The notes under the pieces are model-generated. The model was not told the DNA's origin. It did not search any database and saw only the letters and a program-made list of their open reading frames with translations. A DNA stretch of 19,017 nucleotides from Chloroflexota bacterium. Lineage in GTDB: Bacteria > Chloroflexota > Limnocylindria > Limnocylindrales > CSP1-4. This document shows positions 7,096-13,621 of this stretch, in pieces; position 1 is the stretch's first letter, and the number at the start of each line of letters is the position of its first letter. Made by a program: the position numbers and the translations under genes. The stretch lies in the NCBI GenBank assembly GCA_030271555.1, contig JARXKQ010000001.1, forward strand, positions 1 to 19,017. Reading direction: 5' to 3'.

Positions 7096-7191
7096 TTAGA
7101 GCAGCTTCACTCCGACGCAGGAGAGCACTGCCCAGCCCAGCGAACCGGTCACGAGCAGAACGACGATGAACGCAACTATTCCTCTACCCAT
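7096..7191 (-). CDS. Possible 31-residue single-helix membrane peptide
   Basis: A short frame from ATG (7191-7189) to TAA (7098-7096) encodes a peptide beginning MGRGIVAFIVVLLVTGSLGW and ending VLSCVGVKLL. It has a positively charged N-terminus followed by an almost continuous hydrophobic stretch, as in small membrane proteins. It starts 92 bp downstream of the csoR stop on the same strand. There is no clear Shine-Dalgarno sequence; CACACT, a near -10, lies six bases before the ATG. The hydrophobic pattern in an otherwise gene-free stretch favours a real gene, but chance cannot be excluded at this length. Confidence 0.4.
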   Translation of the reverse strand: MGRGIVAFIVVLLVTGSLGWAVLSCVGVKLL

Positions 7192-7283
7192 GGCCCGAGT
7201 GTGACGATGACCGGCTCACACGGACGGCCGCCAAATGGCCGCGGGCATGGCGAATGCATTGCTACTCGCGGGGCGTGCCTGGG

Positions 7284-7667
7284 CTAGTCGGTGGCGCGTG
7301 CCCGCGCTGGCCGGCCCATTGAACGCCGCACGACCTCCATCACCTCTTCGGTGTAGGCCTGGGCGTCGCCCGTCTTGACCGCCGTCGTGAGGCAGCCCGC
7401 GACGTGGTCCTCCATCAGCATCAACGACACGGCGTCGACGGCAGCACGCAGTGCGGCGGTCTGCTGCAGGATGTCGATGCAGTACTCATCGCGCTCGATC
7501 ATCCGCGCGACACCGCGGATCTGGCCCTCCATGCGCGACAGGCGGCGCAGCAGCTGCGCGCGGTCCTTGGTGTAACTGTGGCGCGACGGCCCTGCGGCGC
7601 TATGGCCGGCGGCGCCATGAATCGCGACTGAGCTGTTTGCTGGTTGCTCGGTTCGACTTGGACTCAT
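7284..7667 (-). CDS. csoR: CsoR-type copper-sensing transcriptional repressor
   Basis: From the ATG at 7667 the protein has 127 residues: a His-containing flexible tail (H17, H22, H30) and a DUF156 four-helix-bundle core beginning at about 31 (SYTKDRAQLLRRLSRMEGQIRG). The residues Y62, C63, H88, C92 and E108 keep exactly the spacings of the Cu(I) site and second shell of Mycobacterium tuberculosis CsoR (Y35, C36, H61, C65, E81), so copper is the likeliest effector. Apo-CsoR binds DNA and Cu(I) releases it. A longer reading from an ATG at 7715 is rejected because it passes through the promoter and operator. No copper ATPase or chaperone gene is near, so targets other than itself must lie elsewhere. 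Confidence 0.88.
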   Translation of the reverse strand: MSPSRTEQPANSSVAIHGAAGHSAAGPSRHSYTKDRAQLLRRLSRMEGQIRGVARMIERDEYCIDILQQTAALRAAVDAVSLMLMEDHVAGCLTTAVKTGDAQAYTEEVMEVVRRSMGRPARARATD

Positions 7668-7682
7668 ACTGGTGGGGAGTAT
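7666..7682. promoter_or_regulatory. CsoR/RcnR-type operator over the csoR -10 and start codon
   Basis: The plus strand reads ATACT-GGTGGGG-AGTAT, a perfect 5-bp inverted repeat around a 7-bp G-tract. It equals the TACT-G6-N-AGTA operator described for the RcnR/CsoR family except for the order of the single non-G base in the tract. The site overlaps the start codon and the -10 hexamer, consistent with autorepression. Confidence 0.75.
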
Positions 7683-7683
7683 A
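7678..7683 (-). promoter_or_regulatory. csoR -10 box (TATACT)
   Basis: TATACT on the minus strand is followed by ten bases and the ATG at 7667. No Shine-Dalgarno sequence is present, so the transcript is probably leaderless or nearly so. The hexamer lies within the right arm of the operator. Confidence 0.65.
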
Positions 7684-7728
7684 GGTGACGCACGACGGGC
7701 GCGGCACCCGCCCATGCTTCATTCGGGC

Positions 7729-7734
7729 TAGACT
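7729..7734 (+). promoter_or_regulatory. -10 box (TAGACT) of the zinc-ribbon/hpt gene cluster
   Basis: TAGACT is followed by eight bases and the ATG at 7743, without a Shine-Dalgarno sequence. It is divergent from csoR; the csoR operator lies about 50 bp upstream, so regulation of this promoter by CsoR is possible but not shown. Confidence 0.5.
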
Positions 7735-7742
7735 CGCACAAG

Positions 7743-8141
7743 ATGGATAGTCCGGACTGGCTGCGGACGCGACTCACGTCGTTCACCTGTCCCGCCTGCG
7801 GACGCCGCTACCGCGGCAGCAAGATGCGCGTCATGGCTGAGCGCGAGGGCCTCTTCTTCGTGGACCTCGACTGTTCCCGCTGTGGCAGCCACACCGTCGC
7901 GATCGTCACCGTCGAGATCGACGAGAGCGAGGTGACCATCGAGGTCAGCGATGTCGTCGGCGAGGACGAGATCGAGCATTTTGGCGAGCCCCTGCCGGTT
8001 GGCGCAGCGCGCGTCACCGCGGACGATGTTCTCGAGATGCACCAGTTCCTGGCGCGTTTCAAGGGCGATCTGGGCGATCTGATCGGAACCGGTGCGGCCG
8101 AATTCGGTCGACCGAGACCGGACGGCGCCGACCGCAGGTGA
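7743..8141 (+). CDS. Zinc-ribbon protein of unknown function
   Basis: The 132-residue protein has two CxxC knuckles, CPAC at 16-19 and CSRC at 44-47, enough for one zinc-ribbon site. Between and after them is a beta-rich stretch (GLFFVDLDC, HTVAIVTVEIDESEVTIEVSDV) and then an acidic helical tail with VTADDVLEMHQFLARFKGDLGDLI. No enzyme motif is visible. The stop overlaps the start of the next gene as GTGA, so the nuclease-like neighbour is translationally coupled and the two may act together. A possible role in nucleic-acid or protein binding is inferred from the zinc ribbon only. Confidence 0.8.
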   Translation: MDSPDWLRTRLTSFTCPACGRRYRGSKMRVMAEREGLFFVDLDCSRCGSHTVAIVTVEIDESEVTIEVSDVVGEDEIEHFGEPLPVGAARVTADDVLEMHQFLARFKGDLGDLIGTGAAEFGRPRPDGADRR

Positions 8142-8689
8142 CGCCCGAAGCTCGATTTGCCCACGCCAGCGAAGCCGAGCTGGCGCGGATCCTTAACTAC
8201 TACGGCGTCGCCTGGCAATACGAGCCACGCACCTTCCCTATCCAATGGAACCTGGATGGCAAGGTGATCGAGTCCTTCTCGCCCGACTTCTATCTACCCG
8301 AGCTCGAGATGTACCTGGAGCTGACCACGCTCAAACAGAGCCTCGTGCGGCGCAAGAACCGCAAGCTGCGCCGGCTGCGCGAGCTGTACCCGGACATCCG
8401 CGTCAAGCTCTTCTACGGCAAGGACTTCCGGGCCCTGATGCTCAAGTACGGGCGAGTCGACCTGGCGGCGTCCCTGTCGGGGCTCGAGGGCCAGATCGTG
8501 CCCGGCCGGACGACCGCGCCCGTCGTCCTCGCCGTAGCTCAGGAGGCTGATCTACCCATCGCCGCCTCGGCCCCGGAAGGCACGGCCCAGATCATCCAGT
8601 TGTCCGTTCGCTCACGGCCGCGCGTCTCACGCGGATCGCGCCGCCGCCGTGGCCGGCGCGCTTTCCTCGCTGCTCGCACCGCGAGCTAG
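8138..8689 (+). CDS. PD-(D/E)xK-like nuclease-fold protein, function unknown
   Basis: The 183-residue protein starts with GTG overlapping the previous stop. The segment 26-66 has the arrangement of small restriction-endonuclease-like folds: YEP with E29, then SFSPDFYLP with D50, then MYLELTTLK with E61, where the usual E-x-K is E-x-T and K66 may substitute. It continues RRKNRKLRRLRELYPDIRVKLFYGKDF, a basic helix and a further strand. The C-terminus (about 157-183) is Arg-rich (SRGSRRRRGRR), suggesting nucleic-acid contact. The protein could be an active nuclease, or a binding protein derived from one. It is encoded between the zinc-ribbon gene and hpt. The fold assignment is by motif pattern only. 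Confidence 0.75.
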   Translation: MTPEARFAHASEAELARILNYYGVAWQYEPRTFPIQWNLDGKVIESFSPDFYLPELEMYLELTTLKQSLVRRKNRKLRRLRELYPDIRVKLFYGKDFRALMLKYGRVDLAASLSGLEGQIVPGRTTAPVVLAVAQEADLPIAASAPEGTAQIIQLSVRSRPRVSRGSRRRRGRRAFLAARTAS

Positions 8690-8694
8690 GCCGC

Positions 8695-8700
8695 TAGCCT
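8695..8700 (+). promoter_or_regulatory. Possible -10 box (TAGCCT) before hpt
   Basis: TAGCCT lies nine bases before the ATG at 8710, in the 20-bp gap behind the nuclease-like gene. There is no Shine-Dalgarno sequence, so hpt may have its own leaderless transcript. No clear -35 is visible. Confidence 0.4.
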
Positions 8701-8709
8701 TCGCCACTG

Positions 8710-9282
8710 ATGACAACAGTGAGCCGCGTCCCCGATCTGCGCACCGACATCGGTGATGTGCTCATCACCGAGGAGCAGATCCGGGCCAAGGTGCGCGAGC
8801 TGGGCGCCCAGGTCAGCCGTGACTACGAGGGCCGATCGGTCACCCTGGTCAGCGTCCTCAAGGGCTCTTTGCCGTTCATGGCCGATCTGATGCGGGCGAT
8901 CGAGATCCCGGTCCAGATCGATCTGATGGAGGTCAGCTCGTACGGCGGGGCGACGACCGAGTCATCGGGCCTGGTGCGAATCCTCAAGGACCTGTCCTCG
9001 ACCATCGCCGGCAAGGACGTGCTCATTGTCGAGGACATCATCGACACCGGGCTGACGCTCAACTACCTGCTGCGCTACCTGCGCGGCAAGGGTCCCAACA
9101 GCCTGCGCATCTGCGCTTTGCTCGACAAGCCCGCGCGACGCCTGGTCGAGATCCCGATCGACTACACCGGGTTTGTCATCCCCGATGAGTTCGTGGTTGG
9201 CTACGGCCTCGATTTCGGCGAGTTTTACCGCAACCTGCCGTTCATCGGCGTGCTGCGGCGCGAGCTGTACGAGCCAAGATGA
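8710..9282 (+). CDS. hpt: Hypoxanthine phosphoribosyltransferase
   Basis: The 190-residue protein converts hypoxanthine (and usually guanine) plus PRPP to IMP/GMP in purine salvage. The family features are LVSVLKGSLPFMADLMR at about 46-62, the flexible-loop segment SSYGGATTESSG at about 76-87, the PRPP-binding motif VLIVEDIIDTGLTL at about 103-116, and the C-terminal base-binding strand GFVIPDEFVVGYGLDF. The length is normal for the family. It lies 20 bp behind the nuclease-like gene; tilS and ftsH, common neighbours of hpt elsewhere, are not next to it here. It overlaps the following membrane-protein gene as ATGA. Confidence 0.95.
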   Translation: MTTVSRVPDLRTDIGDVLITEEQIRAKVRELGAQVSRDYEGRSVTLVSVLKGSLPFMADLMRAIEIPVQIDLMEVSSYGGATTESSGLVRILKDLSSTIAGKDVLIVEDIIDTGLTLNYLLRYLRGKGPNSLRICALLDKPARRLVEIPIDYTGFVIPDEFVVGYGLDFGEFYRNLPFIGVLRRELYEPR

Positions 9283-9698
9283 ACCGCCGCGCGCTGGGGC
9301 GCGGCCGCCTGCTGGTCGTGATCGGTGCGTTGGTCACCCTCGCGGGCATGATCCCCACCTGGTGGAAGCTGCCGCGTACTAATGCCACCTCGCTGAGCGG
9401 TAACGGGCTCGAAGGCGCGGGGATCATCATCTTCCTGGGCGCGCTGGCGCTGCTCGCGGTGGTGACGCTGCCCTACGCGACGCGCGACGGTGACTCGGCG
9501 CTCGACCGGCCCGCCTCGTTCGTGCTGCTGGCGTTGATGACCGTCGGCGCGTTGCTGTTTCGCATCTTCGAGATCAGCCGATTCACGAGCCTGGGATTGC
9601 CGACCGAGGCGCCGGGCATGTGGATCTCCGGCCTTGGCCTGCTGGTCGTGGTTTGGGGCGTGGGCGACCTGCTGTCGGAGCGCCCACCAACGAACTAG
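9279..9698 (+). CDS. Four-helix membrane protein of unknown function
   Basis: The 139-residue protein has four hydrophobic segments (about 10-27, 47-66, 79-97 and 111-130) and short loops; the first loop contains the sequence PTWWKLPRTNATSLSGNGLEG. No known domain is recognised. The start overlaps the hpt stop codon by four bases, so it is the last gene of that cluster. It ends nine bases from the convergent Rieske oxygenase gene and no terminator hairpin fits between them. Confidence 0.8.
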   Translation: MNRRALGRGRLLVVIGALVTLAGMIPTWWKLPRTNATSLSGNGLEGAGIIIFLGALALLAVVTLPYATRDGDSALDRPASFVLLALMTVGALLFRIFEISRFTSLGLPTEAPGMWISGLGLLVVVWGVGDLLSERPPTN

Positions 9699-9707
9699 GG
9701 CGGTCGA

Positions 9708-10820
9708 CTATTCCCCCAGGAACTCGCGCACCAGCTCCTGGAAGTGATAGACGCCGTTCTCGCGCTTGGCACTGAAGCGACCCGCGTCGTAGGCGCGCGA
9801 GCGGAGCCCACGCTGGACCTGCTCGCATAAGACGATGTCTTCCTGCTGGATCTGGTCGGAAAACGCGATGCCCTGTTGCATCGACTCCCAGCCAGCGCCC
9901 GACCCTGGTTCGGCGAAGTACCACTCGAATACCGTGAGTGTCCGGTCGTGGCCCACCGGCAAGATCACGTTCGACGACATGTTGTCGGGGTAGATATTGA
10001 ACATGGTGTTGGGGAACAGCCAGTAGTACAGGGCGTCCTCCTCGCCATCGGCGGTACGCACGAAGCGTCGGTCCCGACCGATCTCCTGGCCTTCCTTCAG
10101 CTCACGAATCGGTGCGTGTTGCTTGGAGTAGTAGCGATGGGTCTCGACTCGGTACGCGTCGTAGTCGAGCTCGGCGAACAGGTCGGGGTGGGCGATGGGC
10201 AGGTGATAGCCCTCGAGGTAGTTGTCGACGTACACCTTCCAGTTGCACTCGATCATGTATTCGCGCCGCTCGACGAGGCGCATCTGGTCGACGTCGAAAC
10301 CGGCCCGCGCGACTTCGGCGGGGATCGCGCCCATGACCTCGGCCAGCGGCGGCGCGTCAGGATCGAGATTGGCGAAGATGAACGGGCCCCAGCGATCGAC
10401 CCGAACCGGCGTCAGCCCGAAATCCTCTTTGCGGAAGTCCTCGGTCTCGTCCATCTCGGGGCACGCCCGCAGGGTGCCATCGAGGCCGTAAGTCCAGCCG
10501 TGATAGCGGCATTGGAGAGAGCGCCGGTTGCCCTTGGACAGTGCGACCTGGCCCGCGCGGTGGCGGCAGACGTTGTAGAAGCCGCGCAGCACGTCGTCGG
10601 TGCCGTGGGTGATGACGATCGGCTCATCGATGATGGTTGCGGGAACGAAGTCGCCCGGCCGCGCGAGATCTTCGTAGCGTGCCACCAACTGCCATGTGCG
10701 CCCAAACACGAGGTTCTTCTCGCGCTCCAGGTACTCCGGCTCGAGGTAGTAGCGCGACGCCAAAGTGGACGCGCGCGCTAGCGGTAGCGCTTGACTTTGG
10801 TCTAGCAACGCCCTACTCAT
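9708..10820 (-). CDS. Rieske non-heme iron oxygenase, alpha subunit
   Basis: The 370-residue protein has an N-terminal Rieske [2Fe-2S] domain with C85-x-H87 and C104-x2-H107 (CRHRAG...CRYHGW) and a C-terminal catalytic domain with NWKVYVDNYLEGYHLPIAHPD, giving the iron ligands H206 and H211 and a probable third ligand D328 in EDIVLCEQVQRGL. The last motif is typical of the branch holding choline monooxygenase, carnitine oxygenase and glycine-betaine demethylase. Substrate is unknown; a quaternary amine or aromatic acid is plausible. No reductase or ferredoxin gene is nearby. The ATG at 10820 follows TACACT by eight bases; longer upstream readings run through this promoter and are rejected. 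Confidence 0.92.
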   Translation of the reverse strand: MSRALLDQSQALPLARASTLASRYYLEPEYLEREKNLVFGRTWQLVARYEDLARPGDFVPATIIDEPIVITHGTDDVLRGFYNVCRHRAGQVALSKGNRRSLQCRYHGWTYGLDGTLRACPEMDETEDFRKEDFGLTPVRVDRWGPFIFANLDPDAPPLAEVMGAIPAEVARAGFDVDQMRLVERREYMIECNWKVYVDNYLEGYHLPIAHPDLFAELDYDAYRVETHRYYSKQHAPIRELKEGQEIGRDRRFVRTADGEEDALYYWLFPNTMFNIYPDNMSSNVILPVGHDRTLTVFEWYFAEPGSGAGWESMQQGIAFSDQIQQEDIVLCEQVQRGLRSRAYDAGRFSAKRENGVYHFQELVREFLGE

Positions 10821-10828
10821 GGCCGTAG

Positions 10829-10834
10829 AGTGTA
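10829..10834 (-). promoter_or_regulatory. -10 box (TACACT) of the Rieske oxygenase gene
   Basis: TACACT on the minus strand is followed by eight bases and the ATG at 10820, without a Shine-Dalgarno sequence, as at other leaderless starts in this window. Confidence 0.5.
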
Positions 10835-10882
10835 CGGACGCATTCAGGCGAGGGAGACTGCGCGAATAGCGATCCACCTTGT

Positions 10883-10888
10883 AGGAGG
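10883..10888 (+). promoter_or_regulatory. Strong ribosome binding site (AGGAGG) of the receptor gene
   Basis: A perfect AGGAGG lies six bases before the ATG at 10895 and fixes that start. It contrasts with the many starts in the window that lack a Shine-Dalgarno sequence and fits a highly expressed binding protein. Confidence 0.8.
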
Positions 10889-10894
10889 CAGTCG

Positions 10895-11836
10895 ATGATT
10901 CCCAGGCGAGCCGCATTTGGAGCGGTCTTCCTAATTCTGGCGGTGGCCTGCGCGGGTCCCGCGGCAACCCCGACACCGGCGCCGACGGCGCCGCCGTCAG
11001 CGGCGCCCACGCCGTCTGCAACCCCGGCTTCGACCGCGGTCTGCGACAACTTGCCGGCCGGTTCCGAGGGTGATCTGCTCGCGACGATCTGCGCTGAGGG
11101 CAAGATCACCATGTCGACCGATCCGGGCTATCCGCCGCAGTCCGTGCTGGCGCCCGACGATCCGCTGGGCTACAAGGGCTTCGACATCGACGTCGGCAAG
11201 GCAATTGCTGACTGGCTGGGTGTTGATCTCGCCTTCGAGACGCCCTCCTGGGAAGTCCTGACCGCCGGTTCATGGAACGGCCGCTGGGATTTCAGCGTTG
11301 GCTCCATGACGATCACGTCGCCGCGCCAGGAAGTCATCGATTTCACCCAGCCCTACTACTACACCCCGGCCCAGCTCGCGGTGCAGAAGGACTCGACCAT
11401 CACCGATCCGGCCGGCCTGGCCGGCAAGATCATTTGCGTTGGCGAGGGCACGACGTACCTCGACTGGATCAATGGGACCCTTGATTTCGGCACCGAGTCG
11501 CCGCAGTCGACCGCGCCGGCGGGTTCCACCGCCACAACCCTGCCAACCGACCGCGACTGCGCCAACGCGTGGCAGTCGGGCCGGCACGACTTTGACGGCT
11601 GGCTGAGTTCGATCACCACCGTTCAGGGCGCGATTGACGACGGCCTGCCGGTCAAGATGATTGGCGAGCCGGTCTTCTACGAGCCGCTCGCCGTCGCATT
11701 CGACAAGAGCGCACCCACCCATACGGCCCTCGTCGCCGCCGTCGACCAGATAATGGCCGACATGCACGCCGACGGGACCCTGTCGCAGCTGTCCATGAAG
11801 TGGTTCAACTACGACTACACGGTGAATGCCCAGTAG
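10895..11836 (+). CDS. Polar amino-acid ABC transporter, substrate-binding lipoprotein
   Basis: The 313-residue protein begins with a lipoprotein signal peptide (LILAVAC, lipid-carrying C19) and a Pro/Thr/Ala-rich linker (about 20-48), followed by a family 3 solute-binding domain (SBP_bac_3). It shows GYKGFDIDVGKAIADWLG at about 92-109, WDFSVGSMTITSPR at 131-144, where R144 would hold the amino-acid carboxylate, and DFTQPYYYTPAQLAVQ. Extra cysteines at 50, 66 and two later positions could form disulfides. The ligand is not predictable; the gene order suggests polar or charged amino acids. It is the first gene of the importer operon and is followed by a strong hairpin. Confidence 0.93.
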   Translation: MIPRRAAFGAVFLILAVACAGPAATPTPAPTAPPSAAPTPSATPASTAVCDNLPAGSEGDLLATICAEGKITMSTDPGYPPQSVLAPDDPLGYKGFDIDVGKAIADWLGVDLAFETPSWEVLTAGSWNGRWDFSVGSMTITSPRQEVIDFTQPYYYTPAQLAVQKDSTITDPAGLAGKIICVGEGTTYLDWINGTLDFGTESPQSTAPAGSTATTLPTDRDCANAWQSGRHDFDGWLSSITTVQGAIDDGLPVKMIGEPVFYEPLAVAFDKSAPTHTALVAAVDQIMADMHADGTLSQLSMKWFNYDYTVNAQ

Positions 11837-11864
11837 GGCACGCACGCGTCGGTAGACCCAGATG

Positions 11865-11890
11865 AGCGGGGGCCAGCAATGGCCCCCGCT
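11865..11890 (+). terminator. 11-bp hairpin with GCAA loop after the receptor gene
   Basis: AGCGGGGGCCA and TGGCCCCCGCT form a perfect 11-bp stem closed by a GCAA (GNRA) tetraloop, 28 bases after the stop codon. There is no run of T behind it, so it is more likely a partial terminator or a 3'-end stabiliser of the receptor mRNA, letting reduced read-through reach the permease and ATPase genes. Confidence 0.75.
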
Positions 11891-11951
11891 GGCTTATTGA
11901 GGGGATAGCGGTGTCCTACGTGAGTGGCGCCAGCCAAAACTCGCCCCAGAC

Positions 11952-12803
11952 ATGCTGAAGAACGAACAGCCGCCCGCGCCGGATCAGGTGGTTGCGGCCA
12001 TGCGCGGAGAGCAGCGCCGGCGCTCCGCGCGCTTCCGGCTGATCTTCATCGCGACCTGGATCATCATCGTTGGCGGGATACTGCTCGCTCTCAAGGCCGG
12101 GCCGCGGTTCGACCCAACGTTCGACCTTGGTCCCATCGATCGGAGCAACCCGGCCTCGACCCCCGTCTGGGTGTACATCCTGGGCGGCATACCGCTGACC
12201 CTGGTCATCTCGGTCGTGTCGATCACGATCGCCATCGCGTTGGCGCTCGCGGGAGCGTTGGGGCGGCTATCGAAGAACGCCTTCGTCTACGGCGCCGCCA
12301 GCCTGTACGTGTCGCTCGTGCGCGGCACGCCGCTGATCGTCCAGATCATCTTTGTCTACTACGCGTTGCCGCAGGTCATCCCCGCGACCGCCGATGTGCC
12401 CGCGATCTACCTGGGGATCATTGCGCTCGCCTTCAACTACGGCGCGTACATGACCGAGATCTTCCGCGCCGGCATCCAGGCCGTGCCGCGCGGCCAGCGC
12501 GAAGCCGCGGAAGCGCTGGGCATGCGCGAAAGCCTGGTCATGCGCCGCGTCGTCATGCCGCAGGCCATTCGCATCGTCATTCCGGCGATCGGCAATGACT
12601 TCATATCGATGACCAAGGACTCGGCGCTGGTCTCGGTAATCGGCGTGCAGGAGCTGCTGTGGCGTGCCCAGCACGTGGGCAGTGCCAACTTCCGCAACCT
12701 CGAGACACTGCTCCTGGCCGCGGGTGTCTACTGGGCAATCACGATCGTCCTGTCGCTCTTCCAGGAGCGACTGGAGCGGCGCATGGCGCGCGGCGACCGA
12801 TGA
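11952..12803 (+). CDS. Polar amino-acid ABC transporter, permease (HisM/GlnP type)
   Basis: The 283-residue inner-membrane protein has a cytosolic leader (1-28), a first helix at about 30-47, a long extracytoplasmic loop, then a five-helix BPD_transp_1 core. [20 protein letters not shown] (121-140) is typical for the His/Glu/Gln/Arg family, and the ATPase-contacting EAA loop is at 184-203 ([12 protein letters not shown]...MPQAIR). It starts 61 bases behind the receptor hairpin without an obvious Shine-Dalgarno sequence. The stop overlaps the start of the ATPase gene as ATGA. A single permease gene implies a homodimer. Confidence 0.94.
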   Translation: MLKNEQPPAPDQVVAAMRGEQRRRSARFRLIFIATWIIIVGGILLALKAGPRFDPTFDLGPIDRSNPASTPVWVYILGGIPLTLVISVVSITIAIALALAGALGRLSKNAFVYGAASLYVSLVRGTPLIVQIIFVYYALPQVIPATADVPAIYLGIIALAFNYGAYMTEIFRAGIQAVPRGQREAAEALGMRESLVMRRVVMPQAIRIVIPAIGNDFISMTKDSALVSVIGVQELLWRAQHVGSANFRNLETLLLAAGVYWAITIVLSLFQERLERRMARGDR

Positions 12804-13621
12804 GCACGGATCAACAGCCGACCTACCCGCTGGCGACGATGCCGGCGCACCTGGGCGAAGTCATCGTCCGGGCCAAGGGCGTGCACAAGTTCTTCGGCGA
12901 CCTGCACGTGTTGCGCGGTGTCGATCTCGATGTCTGGCAGGCCGAGGCAGTGATGATCATCGGTCGGTCGGGCAGCGGCAAGACGACGCTATTGCGCTGC
13001 ATCAACTTTCTCGAGGAGCCCACGCTGGGGACGATCGAGGTCGACGGCGTGCGCGTCGAGGCCGACCCACTCGGGCGGCGACCGCGGAGCCACCGCGAGC
13101 ACATCCGCGACATCCGGCTGCGTGCAGGCATGCTCTTCCAGGACTTCAACCTCTTCCCCCACATGAGCGTGCTTCAGAACTGCATCGAGGCGCCCACGCG
13201 CGTCAAGGGTGTCGCCCGCGATGAGGCCGTGGTGACCGCTGAGAAGTACCTCGATAAGGTGGGGCTCCTGGAAAAGCGCGACGAATACCCCGCACGCCTG
13301 TCAAGCGGCCAGAAGCAACGCGCGGCCATCGCCCGCGCGATGTGCATGGGACCCAAGGTGCTGATGTTCGATGAGCCGACCTCGGCGCTGGATCCTGAGC
13401 TCATCGGCGAGGTGCTCAAGGTCATGGAGGAGCTTGCGCACGAGGGCACGACGATGATCGTCGTCACTCACGAAATGCACTTCGCGCGAGAAGCGGCCGA
13501 TCGTGTCGTGTTCATGGACGGCGGCGTGATCGCCGAGCAGGGGCCGCCCGAACAGGTGCTCGACGATCCGCGCGAGGAGAGCACCAAGCAGTTCCTGCGG
13601 CGCGTCCTAGCCGCGCGCTAG
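12800..13621 (+). CDS. glnQ: Polar amino-acid ABC transporter, ATP-binding protein (GlnQ type)
   Basis: The 273-residue ATPase has Walker A GRSGSGKT at 55-62, Q-loop Q114 ([13 protein letters not shown]), signature LSSGQ at 167-171, Walker B VLMFDE at 187-192 and switch histidine H224. The signature has Ser in place of the first Gly of LSGGQ, a tolerated variant. It is coupled to the permease gene by an ATGA overlap and forms the energising subunit of the importer. The N-terminal 20 residues before the first strand are longer than usual; an internal ATG at residue 14 is a possible start. Its stop codon overlaps that of the convergent gene in a CTAG. Confidence 0.94.
   Translation: MSTDQQPTYPLATMPAHLGEVIVRAKGVHKFFGDLHVLRGVDLDVWQAEAVMIIGRSGSGKTTLLRCINFLEEPTLGTIEVDGVRVEADPLGRRPRSHREHIRDIRLRAGMLFQDFNLFPHMSVLQNCIEAPTRVKGVARDEAVVTAEKYLDKVGLLEKRDEYPARLSSGQKQRAAIARAMCMGPKVLMFDEPTSALDPELIGEVLKVMEELAHEGTTMIVVTHEMHFAREAADRVVFMDGGVIAEQGPPEQVLDDPREESTKQFLRRVLAAR

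Noticed and set aside
6940..7287. Plus-strand frame of 115 codons in the sparse region
   Set aside because: The translation is Arg/His/Gly-rich without secondary-structure pattern or domain, and it opposes the better small membrane peptide frame.
7668..7715. Earlier ATG of csoR at 7715
   Set aside because: It would put the operator and the -10 box inside the coding region; the ATG at 7667 fits the promoter and the family's short N-terminus.
10821..11021. N-terminal extension of the Rieske oxygenase to 11021
   Set aside because: The added 67 residues overlap the promoter and the start of the divergent receptor gene and have no family similarity; the ATG at 10820 has a well-placed -10 box.
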